From Mucilaginibacter terrae (lineage in GTDB: Bacteria; Bacteroidota; Bacteroidia; Sphingobacteriales; Sphingobacteriaceae), in assembly GCF_031951985.1 (NCBI RefSeq), contig NZ_JAVLVU010000001.1:1302001-1366000 (forward strand): 64,000 bases of DNA. The letters are read 5' to 3'. A program made the translations under genes and the position numbers. This document shows positions 17,949 to 26,477 of the stretch, in pieces. A model generated the notes under the pieces. It was not told where the DNA came from, ran no database searches, and saw only the letters and a list, made by a program, of their open reading frames with translations. Numbering within the stretch: position 1 is the first letter of the stretch; each line of letters opens with the position of its first letter.

Positions 17949-18167
17949 CAAATATTCACTGTTGCACTGGCAACCGTTTTAACCTGCGGTACAAACAGGG
18001 CACAAACACCATCAACCAATATGGTAGATGACTTTAAGCTATATACCTTTAACCAACCGGAATAAGAGTATCTACTGGTAAATTCACAGCGATATGCCAG
18101 ATTCCGCGTAAAAGCACCCCAAGCCGATAGTATACGGATAGGCATTGGCCTTGGCGGGCGGCACTAA
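17949..18167 (+). pseudogene. remnant of a secreted PUL-type esterase (CE1-like, N-terminal part)
   Basis: A single plus-strand frame still reads like the start of a secreted esterase: a signal-like segment (VALATVLTCG), then MVDDFKLYTFNQP, an in-frame TAA, then VNSQRYARFRVKAPQADSIR and IGIGLGG before a stop at 18165. The pattern (DDFK..NQP, then ARFRVKAPQADS) matches the N-terminal beta-sandwich of esterases common in Bacteroidota glycan loci. The start codon and the whole catalytic domain are gone. It lies just after the intact secreted hydrolase in the same direction, so the locus once held a second esterase. Confidence 0.6.
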
Positions 18168-18173
18168 ACTTAG

Positions 18174-18332
18174 CCAGCGACCATAATTAGTGTCTACGGC
18201 AAATAATGCACCAAGTGTTTTCAGTTCCTTTACGTCTGCCACAGCATGCGGAACAAATATTTTTTTGTCAAGTGCTATCCTTAACAATTGCCGGCCAATA
18301 CGGCCAAAGCCAAAAATGGTTATCTTTTTCAT
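18174..18332 (-). pseudogene. N-terminal fragment of glyceraldehyde-3-phosphate dehydrogenase
   Basis: The minus-strand frame from 18332 begins MKKITIFGFGRIGRQLLR, the NAD-binding GxGRIGR signature of GAPDH, and stays GAPDH-like up to AVDTNYGRW at 18174. Similarity stops there, exactly where the oppositely oriented esterase remnant begins; the remaining codons are only the esterase remnant read backward. About 53 of the usual 330-340 residues remain, so no enzyme can be made. Confidence 0.75.
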
Positions 18333-18395
18333 AAGCTTGATGGTTAATATATACTTGGTATTGAACTATATCTTTTTAGTTGATCTGTGATTGAA

Positions 18396-20732
18396 TTAAC
18401 AGTGATTGGTTTCCGCAATAGCAGTTACCATTGCCAAATCTGATAACAGCACAGGGAATTCGATGGAAATAGTCACGCCATCATCATCAATGATATTAAA
18501 TGTGCCGTGAAGCTGCCCTGCGAGCCCCCTGATCAAAGTCATGCCCAGCGAATTAGCTTTTTCTAACACAAAGTTTACCGGCAGCCCAACTCCATTGTCA
18601 CTGATGCAAATCTTGATCTGTTGTGCGATCTTTTTTACCGTTATAGTTATCTCACCGGTAAGGCCGTCAGGAAATGCATATTTAAATGCATTGGTAACTG
18701 CCTCGTTCAATATAATACCCACAGGAATTGCCTGTGACACGTCCAACATGATCGAATCAATATTAAGCCGAACTTTAACACTGTTCCCTTGCATATTTAT
18801 AGCATAGTCAAGGGAATTTACCATTTCAGCTATATAGCATTTCAAGTCAATTTCCGTTACATTATCTGTTTTAAATAATTGATCATGTATCAGTGCAATT
18901 GACCTAACCCGGTTCTGTCCCTCTATTATGGCCTGCTGTGCACTATCATTAGCCATATATGCCGATTGTGATTGCAACAGGTTCATAACGATCTGCAAAT
19001 TGTTCTTAACCCTATGGTTGACCTCTTTGATCAAAAGATCCTTATCATTTAAGAGCACATCTTTTTCCAGTAACAACTCATCTTTGTCGCCAATAAGGTG
19101 GTTCTTTTCATTAACCAGGTGCTGTAGTTCCATGTTCTGATGATTTATTTCCGATCTCTGCTCCAGCAACAGCGCATTGCTTCGCTGTTTGAGCCGGTAC
19201 TGGCTGTAAACCAATGCAGTAATAATTGCCAGCATAATACACCCCACAATCACCACTTTCTGAATCAGTTGGTTTCGTTTCAATAAATTGTCTTTTACCA
19301 GTGCCTGTTTGTTCAATGCTTCAATCTTATCGTTTCTCTTTTCAGTATCGTTTTCTATATTTAGTAATGAAATCTGGTAGGCCTTAGTTACATTCAGCCC
19401 GGAATCGATTATTTTTTGAACCTGCTGATAATGTTTAAAAGCTGATCTGAAATCGCCTCTGATTGAATCCAAACTGTAGTAAACACGTTCTCTTGCCCTG
19501 TTATTAAGCGGTGTGCGGTTTACGGCCGGAATTGCCGCCTGCAGATCGGCGTAATGATAGGCCATATCGATTTGACGGGTATCCAAATAATAATTAGCAA
19601 GAATTCCGTAGTATACAACAAGTTCATTATAACTGTCTGGCGATAGTTCTGCTAAATCCTTTATTAATTTTTGCGCATATATTGCCGCTTTTTTATACTG
19701 TTTTGCCCATGTCAGGTTATTCAAATAGCATCCTGTTACCAACATTTTCCCATAACCTTCTGGGTAATATTTTTCCATCTCCGCTAACAGTGGCAAGGCT
19801 TTAGGAAATTTATTGAGGCGGGTGTGTTGAATGGCTAAAGCGTATGCCACCGTTGTAATGTAATCGGGGTCATTGTAACGCCTGGCAATCTTTAACGCCT
19901 TTAAAGAATAAGGAAGTGCCTGGCGATAGTTTGTCATATTCATATAAACTGTGGCCAAGTTGTGGTATATACTGCATAACTTAAGCGTTGAATCGCCTAC
20001 AGCCTCTGCGGTTTTGATGGCTAAAAGACTGTATTTAACTGCATCTGGGTAATCTCCCAGGCCATTTGATGTACGTGCTATCATCCAGTAAATTCCATGA
20101 ACGGCCTTATTGCCAAGAACTTTATTCACGTTCAAGGCTTCGAATAAAAGTTTAATGGCCTCTGTTTTTTTATTAGCGAGGAAACACATTTCGGCATCTA
20201 TCTCCAGTGCTGCGGCAAGCCTTTGCATATTATTTTCCTGCCTGAAAATCGCAGTTGCATTACTGTAATAATATGTTTTTAGTCGCAGGCTATCTGGAAT
20301 ATGAACCGGGTAACATTCGGCAATCGCCATGTAAGCCTCGGCAATGCCATTTTTATTTTTTACTTTTTTTGAAAAAGCCAGTGCCACTTGTGCAAGCTTA
20401 AAACCCATAGCCGGTTTTCTTTTTTGACTAAAACATACAGATCTTAGTACCATAGCGTTGATAACGCCTTCCGTAAAATTAATTTTACGGCTTTCTCTTT
20501 CCGCCATAACGCCAAAGTTCATTGCCGAATCAATCGTTTCGGCTTTGTCTCCTGATCTGTATAAAATGGCACGCCCTAATGCCAGTTGAACCCTTATCAT
20601 TTCAGGCCCCTCCTTACTACTGCTCAACTTTTCCCACAATCCGCTTTCCGGACCGTCATTGGGGTTATTTCTTTGGGCTGATACAGGTGTTGAAATCAGG
20701 ACCAAAAAGATCAGTTGGTAAATTATCTTCAT
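18396..20732 (-). CDS. TPR-containing transmembrane histidine kinase, HisKA_2 type
   Basis: About 778 aa from the preferred ATG at 20732 (an in-frame ATG at 20759 adds nine residues before the signal peptide). Order: signal peptide ending STPVSAQ, a large periplasmic region with repeated TPR-like helices, one membrane helix (QKVVIVGCIMLAIITALVYS), a coiled coil of four heptads, phosphoacceptor His in KEVNHRVKNNLQ (residue 573), then HATPase_c with NEAVTNAFKYAF and SDNGVGLP. It senses an unknown cue and phosphorylates a response regulator; none is adjacent. It is divergent from a close paralogue at 21272. Confidence 0.92.
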   Translation of the reverse strand: MKIIYQLIFLVLISTPVSAQRNNPNDGPESGLWEKLSSSKEGPEMIRVQLALGRAILYRSGDKAETIDSAMNFGVMAERESRKINFTEGVINAMVLRSVCFSQKRKPAMGFKLAQVALAFSKKVKNKNGIAEAYMAIAECYPVHIPDSLRLKTYYYSNATAIFRQENNMQRLAAALEIDAEMCFLANKKTEAIKLLFEALNVNKVLGNKAVHGIYWMIARTSNGLGDYPDAVKYSLLAIKTAEAVGDSTLKLCSIYHNLATVYMNMTNYRQALPYSLKALKIARRYNDPDYITTVAYALAIQHTRLNKFPKALPLLAEMEKYYPEGYGKMLVTGCYLNNLTWAKQYKKAAIYAQKLIKDLAELSPDSYNELVVYYGILANYYLDTRQIDMAYHYADLQAAIPAVNRTPLNNRARERVYYSLDSIRGDFRSAFKHYQQVQKIIDSGLNVTKAYQISLLNIENDTEKRNDKIEALNKQALVKDNLLKRNQLIQKVVIVGCIMLAIITALVYSQYRLKQRSNALLLEQRSEINHQNMELQHLVNEKNHLIGDKDELLLEKDVLLNDKDLLIKEVNHRVKNNLQIVMNLLQSQSAYMANDSAQQAIIEGQNRVRSIALIHDQLFKTDNVTEIDLKCYIAEMVNSLDYAINMQGNSVKVRLNIDSIMLDVSQAIPVGIILNEAVTNAFKYAFPDGLTGEITITVKKIAQQIKICISDNGVGLPVNFVLEKANSLGMTLIRGLAGQLHGTFNIIDDDGVTISIEFPVLLSDLAMVTAIAETNHC

Positions 20733-21076
20733 GCACTTTAAAAGACTTTTGGTTAGCATTTACCGAATTTTGAAGTGCCAATTTATTGCTGCTTTAGCAC
20801 AATGGGTAATTACCTGTTTGATAACTCTTATAAGATTTCTGATAAAAAACCTCCTTTCTAAAAAACATCATTTAAGATTAAGATGAATGGCCTTAGCTAC
20901 CACCTGGGCTGCGGGAATTGACCATCATTTTCTTATAGCTGTTTTACATGAAGCCCGACTGTCTTTGAGCTGATCCTTAATTCAAATCCAGTAATCTAAA
21001 ATCCCTGGGGAAGTGATGGTTATACGGTCATCTATGGCAGGGTAAGGGGCGGATACCAGTCTTTTTTATCAGGAAA

Positions 21077-21091
21077 TGATAACTGTTATTT
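21077..21091. promoter_or_regulatory. TGATAAC-N-GTTAT dyad, copy 1
   Basis: TGATAAC T GTTATTT, a near-palindrome that recurs at 27543 and, perfectly, at 40269. All three copies are in upstream regions of rightward genes. It may be an operator for one regulator; short AT-rich dyads also arise by chance. Confidence 0.35.
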
Positions 21092-21192
21092 GTATTTTTA
21101 TAACGCATTAAGAGCAATCAGGCGCATTGCTAATTTTACAACGATCAATTGCATAATCTTTAGTCAGGGTTAGGACACGGGGTATGTGTGAG

Positions 21193-21224
21193 TTTATTCC
21201 TAAGTTGCTATTGTATTATATTTG
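21193..21224 (+). promoter_or_regulatory. promoter of the rightward kinase gene
   Basis: TTTA at 21193-21196, 20 bases, then TATATTTG at 21217-21224. Start near 21231 leaves a 40-base leader to the ATG at 21272 and leaves the more upstream ATG at 21233 without a leader, which supports the 21272 start. Confidence 0.45.
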
Positions 21225-21271
21225 GGCTTTAAATGTTCCCTACTTATTTAAACCTATCGTCAACACAATTC

Positions 21272-23572
21272 ATGAAAAACGCATTTTTATGCATTTTCTT
21301 ACTGCTAACTGCAATACCGGCACTGGCGCAAACCAGTAATCTGGATGAATTGCCCATGCCCGTCTTACGCCAAAAACTGGCGACAAGCACGAACGATACG
21401 AATAAAGTTCAGGTACAACTTGCCTTAGGTCATTTGATGCTTCAAAAGCCTGTTTCAGTTGAGCGAGATATTGATTCGGCGAGAAAATTCGCCTCCCAAG
21501 CTTCGGTTCTCAGCCGTCAACTTAACTATCATTTTGGAATAATCAATTCCATGTTGCTTAATTCAGAGATCGCTACCAATCAGGGCGATCGGGAAACAGG
21601 TTTAAAGATTGCCCAAAACGTATTAGCCTTTTCTCAAAAGCATCATAACAGCGATGGCGAGGCAAGATCTTATCATCTTATAGCACAGTGCTACCAGCGT
21701 TCGGATCCCGTAGAACTTCATAAACGGATATTTTACATTAATAAGTCCATAGCCATCTTCAGGAAGAACCGGAATGCCCTTTGGCTTTCTTATCTCCTGA
21801 CCGCAAATGCGGACCTTTTATTTCAGGCAGGACGAACGACGGAAGGACTCAGATTATTGTTCGAGGCGCTGAATCTTGGAAAAGGTGTAAGCCGCAGAAC
21901 TGTCGAGGGGATCTACTGGAACATCGGGAGGACATCGTTCAGGTTAGGAGATTACACTAATGCACTAAAATATAACTTATTAGCTCTCAGGACGGCGAGG
22001 GAGGTTAATGATACCACCTTGCAGATAAGCGTTATTAACCATTTTATTGCCTCGACATATATTAAAATGCAAGATTATGGCCGTGCAATTCCATACTCGC
22101 TCGAGGTGCTGAAATTGGCAAAACGCTACAACGACAGCGACTTTGTTAATACAGAGTTGCCGGTACTTGCATCAGAATATATGCACAACAAACAGGTTTC
22201 AAAAGCATTGAGCATACTCAATGAATTGAAAAGCCGTGCTCATAGTAATTTGGAAAATCTATCGGTAAGCGTAGATTTTCTAAATAATTTGATTTATGCC
22301 AAACGCCTGGTAGAGGCTGATCAATATGCACAGGAGGTTAAAAGGTTATTAGCGCTAATACCCCCTGATAATCTTAAAGAAGTTATGAATGCATATAATG
22401 CGCTTGCATCCTATTATTCCGAGACTGGTCAGGTTAAACAGGCCTATCATTATACAGAATTATACGCTAACATGGCACACAAGCTAAATTATATAGCAGG
22501 CATCAGAACAGCCGAATACCGTTACTACAAGCTGGTATCTTTAAAAGGCGATTTGAAGTCGGCCATGGCGCATTTACTTAAAGAACAGGAGATAAAGGAC
22601 TCCATCGATAATGCTGAAAAAGCTTATCAGATCTCCCTGCTGCATATTGAAAATGAAACACTGGAAAAAAACAGGCATATCGACTCGCTTACCCGGCAGG
22701 CACAGATAAAAGACAGCAAACTGAAGCGAAATCAATTAATTCAGAATGTAACTATTGCCGGCGCTGTTATGCTGCTGACCATTACCGGTTTAATTTACAG
22801 TCGTTACAGATTAAAGCAACGCAGTAATAATTTACTTACGCTACAAAAATCGGAGATTGATGAGAAAAACACCGCCCTGCAGCACCTGGTAATAGACAAG
22901 AATGAGCTTTTGGAAGATAAAGACAGGTTATTACTGGAGAAAGATTTGCTGTTAAAAGAGGTTAACCATAGAGTAAAAAATAACTTGCAAATTGTGATGA
23001 ACCTGCTGCATTCGCAATCTGTTTATCTGTCAAACGAAAGCGCACAACAAGCTATTCTGGAAAGCCAAAACAGGGTAAGGTCTATCGCTCTTATTCATGA
23101 CCAACTTTACAAAACCGAACATATTTCACAGATCAATCTCTCGTCCTATATTAAAGAATTAATCCTTTCGCTGGACGATTCCTTGAATCAGAAAACCAAC
23201 AATGTGGCCATTGTGTGCAATATTGAAAATATTGCCCTGGATGTGTCACAGGCCATTCCACTTGGTATCGTATTAAATGAGATGGTTACCAATGCACTTA
23301 AATACGCCTTTCCGAATGATAAAATCGGAAGCATTAAAATAGTAGTTAAACAAACCGGAAGTTTTATAGAGATGCAGATCAGTGATAATGGAGTAGGTTT
23401 GCCTGCAGACTTCGATTTAGAAAGTACAAAAACCCTTGGAATCACCCTATTAAAAGGACTAACGGCACAGTTAAAAGGAACGTTTGCTGCTGAAAACAAT
23501 AACGGACTGACGATCACTTTAAGATTCCCTGTTGAAGTTCCCATTAATCAGGCACAATTGCTAAACACTTAA
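21272..23572 (+). CDS. TPR-containing transmembrane histidine kinase, HisKA_2 type (paralogue)
   Basis: 766 aa from the ATG at 21272, chosen because a signal peptide (MKNAFLCIFLLLTAIPALAQ) begins there and the promoter leaves no leader for the ATG at 21233. Same plan as the divergent gene: TPR-like periplasmic half (YTNALKYNLLALRTAREV, YGRAIPYSLEVLKLAKRY), one membrane helix (NVTIAGAVMLLTITGLIYSR), three-heptad coiled coil, phosphoacceptor His566 in KEVNHRVKNNLQ, HATPase_c with NEMVTNALKYAF and SDNGVGLP. The pair is a tandem-inversion duplication. Target response regulator unknown. Confidence 0.92.
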   Translation: MKNAFLCIFLLLTAIPALAQTSNLDELPMPVLRQKLATSTNDTNKVQVQLALGHLMLQKPVSVERDIDSARKFASQASVLSRQLNYHFGIINSMLLNSEIATNQGDRETGLKIAQNVLAFSQKHHNSDGEARSYHLIAQCYQRSDPVELHKRIFYINKSIAIFRKNRNALWLSYLLTANADLLFQAGRTTEGLRLLFEALNLGKGVSRRTVEGIYWNIGRTSFRLGDYTNALKYNLLALRTAREVNDTTLQISVINHFIASTYIKMQDYGRAIPYSLEVLKLAKRYNDSDFVNTELPVLASEYMHNKQVSKALSILNELKSRAHSNLENLSVSVDFLNNLIYAKRLVEADQYAQEVKRLLALIPPDNLKEVMNAYNALASYYSETGQVKQAYHYTELYANMAHKLNYIAGIRTAEYRYYKLVSLKGDLKSAMAHLLKEQEIKDSIDNAEKAYQISLLHIENETLEKNRHIDSLTRQAQIKDSKLKRNQLIQNVTIAGAVMLLTITGLIYSRYRLKQRSNNLLTLQKSEIDEKNTALQHLVIDKNELLEDKDRLLLEKDLLLKEVNHRVKNNLQIVMNLLHSQSVYLSNESAQQAILESQNRVRSIALIHDQLYKTEHISQINLSSYIKELILSLDDSLNQKTNNVAIVCNIENIALDVSQAIPLGIVLNEMVTNALKYAFPNDKIGSIKIVVKQTGSFIEMQISDNGVGLPADFDLESTKTLGITLLKGLTAQLKGTFAAENNNGLTITLRFPVEVPINQAQLLNT

Positions 23573-23693
23573 TACACAAGCCTATTCAGTATTGCTGATC
23601 AGTATAATATCCTTTGGAGTATTATCCGTAATGCTCAGTTTTTCGATGATAACCTTATTTGTGTATTTAAAACCGTAAAAATAAAGGATAAAC

Positions 23694-23723
23694 TGTAATA
23701 GCCACTACTTGATCTGACAGTTA
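23694..23723 (+). repeat. left terminal inverted repeat of the IS
   Basis: Thirty bases starting TGTAATAGCCAC and ending ATCTGACAGTTA; matches the complement of 24911-24940 apart from scattered substitutions. Confidence 0.8.
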
Positions 23724-23730
23724 GGTGGTT

Positions 23731-24876
23731 TTATAAGTTGTCAGCTGTGATTTGTGAATATAGCTTTTTCTCGTCTAAATGCATCGACTCAGATTCTTCT
23801 GAGCACTTTTTGTGGGGGCTCTGAAGAATCTGGTCTTCGGCGAGTCTCTCCAATAACTTTTCCTGCGCCAATGGAATGCTGTCGATCAGCGTTTGCATAG
23901 GTGTTTTGCCAAAGCAGTATTTTCCACTATGTGTCCGCTCATTATTGTAACCAGTCATCCACCTATCCAGATCTGCCTGCAATTCAGCAATGCTACGATA
24001 GATCTTTTTTCGGAAAGCAATAGCATAGAACTCATCCTGGATGGTGCGGTGAAAGCGCTCACAGATACCATTGGTTTGTGGACTTTTAGCCTTTGTTTTG
24101 GTGTGGTCTATATCTTCGATTGCCAGGTATAACTGGAACTCATGCTGCTCTCTTGCGCCACAATATTCTGTCCCTCTGTCGGTAAGTATCCGTAATAAGC
24201 GCAGGTCATGTTGTTCGTAAAACGGCACCACTTTATCATTGAGCATCTCTGCTGCTACGAGTGCATTCTTTCGGTCGTATAGCTTGGTAAAGGCTACTTT
24301 AGCGTAAGTGTCGATAAATGTTTGCTGGTAAATATGGCCAACACCTTTAATATTACCAACATAATAAGTATCCTGCGCACCGAGATAGCCAGGATGGTGT
24401 GTTTCTATTTCGCCATGCGCTTTCTTTTCTTCTTTAGCCTTCTCCAACGCAACTACCTGTGCTTCGGTTAATACCAACCCTTCTTGTGCCGACTTAGCTT
24501 CTAATGCCTTTAAACGAAGCTTAAAGGTTTGCAGATCGTGACGTAACCAAATACTTCTTACTCCCCCGGGAGATATTAATATGCCTTGCTTTTTAAGCTC
24601 GTTGGATACCCTTAACTGGCCTAAAGCAGGTTGGTCTATGGCCATTGTAACGACAGCCTTTTCTATATGCTCTTCTACCCGGTTCTTTAAGATCGGCTTC
24701 CGCCTGCTGATCTCTTGTAAGGCCAGTTCGCCACCCTGGTCATAAAGTTCCTTGAACCTGTAGAAGCTATCACGGGAATAGCCCATCACTTTACAGGCTT
24801 GTGATACGTTTCCTAAATGCTGGGCAAGCTCCAGTATGCCCATCTTGTTTTTGATGATCTTTGCTTGGGTTGTCAT
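23731..24876 (-). CDS. IS481-family transposase
   Basis: 381 aa DDE recombinase that cuts and joins the IS ends. Order: N-terminal helix-turn-helix ([19 protein letters not shown], residues 23-41), a second HTH-like region to residue 115, then the integrase catalytic core with Asp169 (GAQDTYYVG), Asp233 ([11 protein letters not shown]) and Glu273 ([11 protein letters not shown]), followed by the YNNERTH motif typical of the family. All catalytic residues are present and the frame is intact, so the element is probably still active. Confidence 0.95.
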   Translation of the reverse strand: MTTQAKIIKNKMGILELAQHLGNVSQACKVMGYSRDSFYRFKELYDQGGELALQEISRRKPILKNRVEEHIEKAVVTMAIDQPALGQLRVSNELKKQGILISPGGVRSIWLRHDLQTFKLRLKALEAKSAQEGLVLTEAQVVALEKAKEEKKAHGEIETHHPGYLGAQDTYYVGNIKGVGHIYQQTFIDTYAKVAFTKLYDRKNALVAAEMLNDKVVPFYEQHDLRLLRILTDRGTEYCGAREQHEFQLYLAIEDIDHTKTKAKSPQTNGICERFHRTIQDEFYAIAFRKKIYRSIAELQADLDRWMTGYNNERTHSGKYCFGKTPMQTLIDSIPLAQEKLLERLAEDQILQSPHKKCSEESESMHLDEKKLYSQITADNL

Positions 24877-24910
24877 AATACTAATCTCTGTTACGTGTTT
24901 TAAATTATTG

Positions 24911-24940
24911 TAACTGTCAGATTAAATTGTGACTATCTCA
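24911..24940 (-). repeat. right terminal inverted repeat of the IS
   Basis: Complement begins TGAGATAGTCAC and ends ATCTGACAGTTA, matching the left repeat. Confidence 0.8.
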
Positions 24941-25136
24941 GAAAACATAGGAGTTCCTCCTGTTGCCTCATTTATTAGGCTAACATACGCAGACTCTTTT
25001 TACTACAATTATTGGCCCGGCGTAAGCAAACCATGCAACTGGTTCCAGATATGATTTGGATAGATGAACTCATGGCTTGTAGCAGATGCTTAGGTGTGGC
25101 AACCTTCACAAACAATACAAGATCAGGTTTAAGAAG

Positions 25137-25159
25137 TCTCCCGCCATTTTTGCGGGAGA
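25137..25159 (-). terminator. hairpin terminator after the first Asp-type hydrolase
   Basis: Perfect eight-base arms TCTCCCGC and GCGGGAGA around a CATTTTT loop, 35 bases beyond the stop at 25194. The T-rich tract is modest on the minus strand. Confidence 0.6.
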
Positions 25160-25193
25160 ACTCCTTTTTATAGGTTGTTGTGAATTATACGGG

Positions 25194-26066
25194 TTATTTT
25201 TTAACCTTCCTATCCAGAAAATCTTTGATCTTTTCACCAATTTCATTGCCGTGGCTCTCCAGTGCGAAGTGACCGGCGTCAAACAGGTGATATTCCAGAT
25301 TTTTGACATCTTTCTTGTAAGCTTCGGCACCGCTTACCGGAAAAATATAGTCGTTCTTTCCATAAACGATCAGCATTTCCGGGTTATGGTCGCGGAAGTA
25401 TTGTTGCCACTCCGGATATTTAGGCGGATTGGTACCGTAATCGTAAAACATGTCGAGTTGTATCTGTCCGTTCTCCGGTCTTTCCAGGTGACGAAGGTCC
25501 ATTTCCCAGTTATCAGGACTGATCACCGAGGTATCTGGCACGCCATGTGTATACTGCCATTTCAAACCATCCGGGTTGTGGAAAGTACTCAAGGTATGTT
25601 CGGCTTCTTTATCATTATGATCGGCCCAGTAAGCTTTGAACGGGTCCCAGAAAGTTTCAAGACCTTCTTCATAGGCACAACCATTTTGAACAATAAGCGT
25701 ATCAATCCTTTCAGGGTGCTTCGAAGCAATTCTCCAGCCTACCGGAGCGCCATAGTCCATCAGGTACAAACTGTATTTGTTAATATTTAACTTGCTCAGC
25801 AACTCTTCAATAATTACTGCATAATTGTCAAAAGTATAGTCAAATTCAGCAATAGGAGGTTGTTCGCTTCTGCCGTAACCCGGGTAGTCGGCTGCAATTA
25901 AATGATACTTGTCAGATAACTGATCGATCAGGTTCCTGAACATAAAAGACGATGCGGGGTATCCGTGAAGTAGCACCAATGTTGGGGCATCTTTAGGTCC
26001 AGCTTCGCGGTAAAAGATGTTGACACCATTGACGTCAGTAAAGTGGTAAGTTGTTTGATTTTTCAT
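25194..26066 (-). CDS. alpha/beta hydrolase with Asp nucleophile (haloalkane dehalogenase / epoxide hydrolase group)
   Basis: 290 aa cytosolic enzyme without signal peptide. The oxyanion motif is LLHGYPASS, the nucleophile elbow is LMDYGAP with Asp104 rather than Ser, a catalytic acid lies in YGKNDYIF and His266 in DAGHFALES. An Asp nucleophile is used by haloalkane dehalogenases, fluoroacetate dehalogenases and epoxide hydrolases, so the substrate may carry a halogen or an epoxide; which one is not readable. It is closely similar to the product of 40445-41317 and more distantly to 26478-27365. A -7 element (26143) and a palindrome (26171) lie upstream. Confidence 0.85.
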   Translation of the reverse strand: MKNQTTYHFTDVNGVNIFYREAGPKDAPTLVLLHGYPASSFMFRNLIDQLSDKYHLIAADYPGYGRSEQPPIAEFDYTFDNYAVIIEELLSKLNINKYSLYLMDYGAPVGWRIASKHPERIDTLIVQNGCAYEEGLETFWDPFKAYWADHNDKEAEHTLSTFHNPDGLKWQYTHGVPDTSVISPDNWEMDLRHLERPENGQIQLDMFYDYGTNPPKYPEWQQYFRDHNPEMLIVYGKNDYIFPVSGAEAYKKDVKNLEYHLFDAGHFALESHGNEIGEKIKDFLDRKVKK

Positions 26067-26142
26067 GATTCGAAAAAATTTAAGGATTTAAGATTTTGGG
26101 GTAAAATTCTCACCGGATCATTGATCATCACCAGCGACATTT

Positions 26143-26150
26143 CAAAAGTA
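26143..26150 (-). promoter_or_regulatory. -7 element of the first Asp-type hydrolase gene
   Basis: The minus strand reads TACTTTTG, fitting TAnnTTTG, 77 bases before the start codon. The -33 position falls on the left end of the palindromic region at 26171-26201. Confidence 0.4.
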
Positions 26151-26170
26151 GACACCCCTTAACATTTTCG

Positions 26171-26201
26171 TATATCATGCTAATGATACATGTTATCATT
26201 A
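26171..26201. promoter_or_regulatory. double dyad operator candidate upstream of hydrolase gene
   Basis: TATATCAT gcta ATGATACA at 26171-26190 overlaps a second dyad with perfect eight-base arms TAATGATA (26181-26188) and TATCATTA (26194-26201). The first dyad closely resembles the perfect one at 36318-36337 upstream of the MFS gene. Position over the -33 region suggests repression or activation by a common regulator. Confidence 0.5.
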
Positions 26202-26349
26202 AATTGATACACACCATATAAACCTCACTTATAACCACTTACCACCACTAAAGCCATTTATAACCCCATGTTTAAAGGCAGATAAAAATCAATCCCATAC
26301 AAGGGGCGGTTCATTTTTCAAATCAACCGCCAGCAAGTGTTTGCGCGGC

Positions 26350-26381
26350 AAAAAAATACCGCCGGGATAGCCGGCGGTATT
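26350..26381 (-). terminator. strong intrinsic terminator after the second Asp-type hydrolase
   Basis: Perfect eleven-base GC-rich arms (26355-26365 and 26371-26381) with a five-base loop and a run of seven T on the minus strand (26350-26356). It separates this hydrolase from the next one downstream into distinct transcripts. Confidence 0.85.
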
Positions 26382-26477
26382 AATTATCAAACGAAATCAG
26401 AGGTCTTTTTTTAGATATCAGGAATGCGTCTTCTACAGAACTTGTATTATCTCATTCGCTTACGTGCCAGGGTTACT

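Larger units (their letters stand above)
20733..21271. other. shared upstream region of the divergent kinases
   Basis: About 540 bases with no gene. It holds a promoter-like element for the rightward kinase (21193-21224) and a TGATAAC-type dyad at 21077-21091. No element is evident for the leftward kinase. Confidence 0.5.
23693..24941. mobile_element. complete IS481-family insertion sequence
   Basis: About 1.25 kb bounded by imperfect inverted repeats 23694-23723 and 24911-24940; 22 or so of 30 positions match and an inner block ATCTGACAGTTA is identical on both sides. One further C/G pair extends each end. It carries a single intact transposase gene. The flanks share only a run of A, so no clear target duplication is visible. 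It is inserted between the rightward kinase and a hydrolase gene and interrupts no recognisable gene. Confidence 0.85.

Noticed and set aside
23688..24946. Possible target-site duplication of the IS
   Set aside because: The two flanks share only AAA, which is not distinguishable from chance in this AT-rich sequence.
24942..25100. Minus-strand open stretch between the IS and the hydrolase terminator
   Set aside because: About 40 codons without a start or a recognisable family; could be a remnant but cannot be supported.
25086..25790. Long plus-strand frame (234 codons) opposite the first Asp-type hydrolase
   Set aside because: It is antisense to a gene with clear catalytic motifs and has no recognisable features; long antisense frames are common here.
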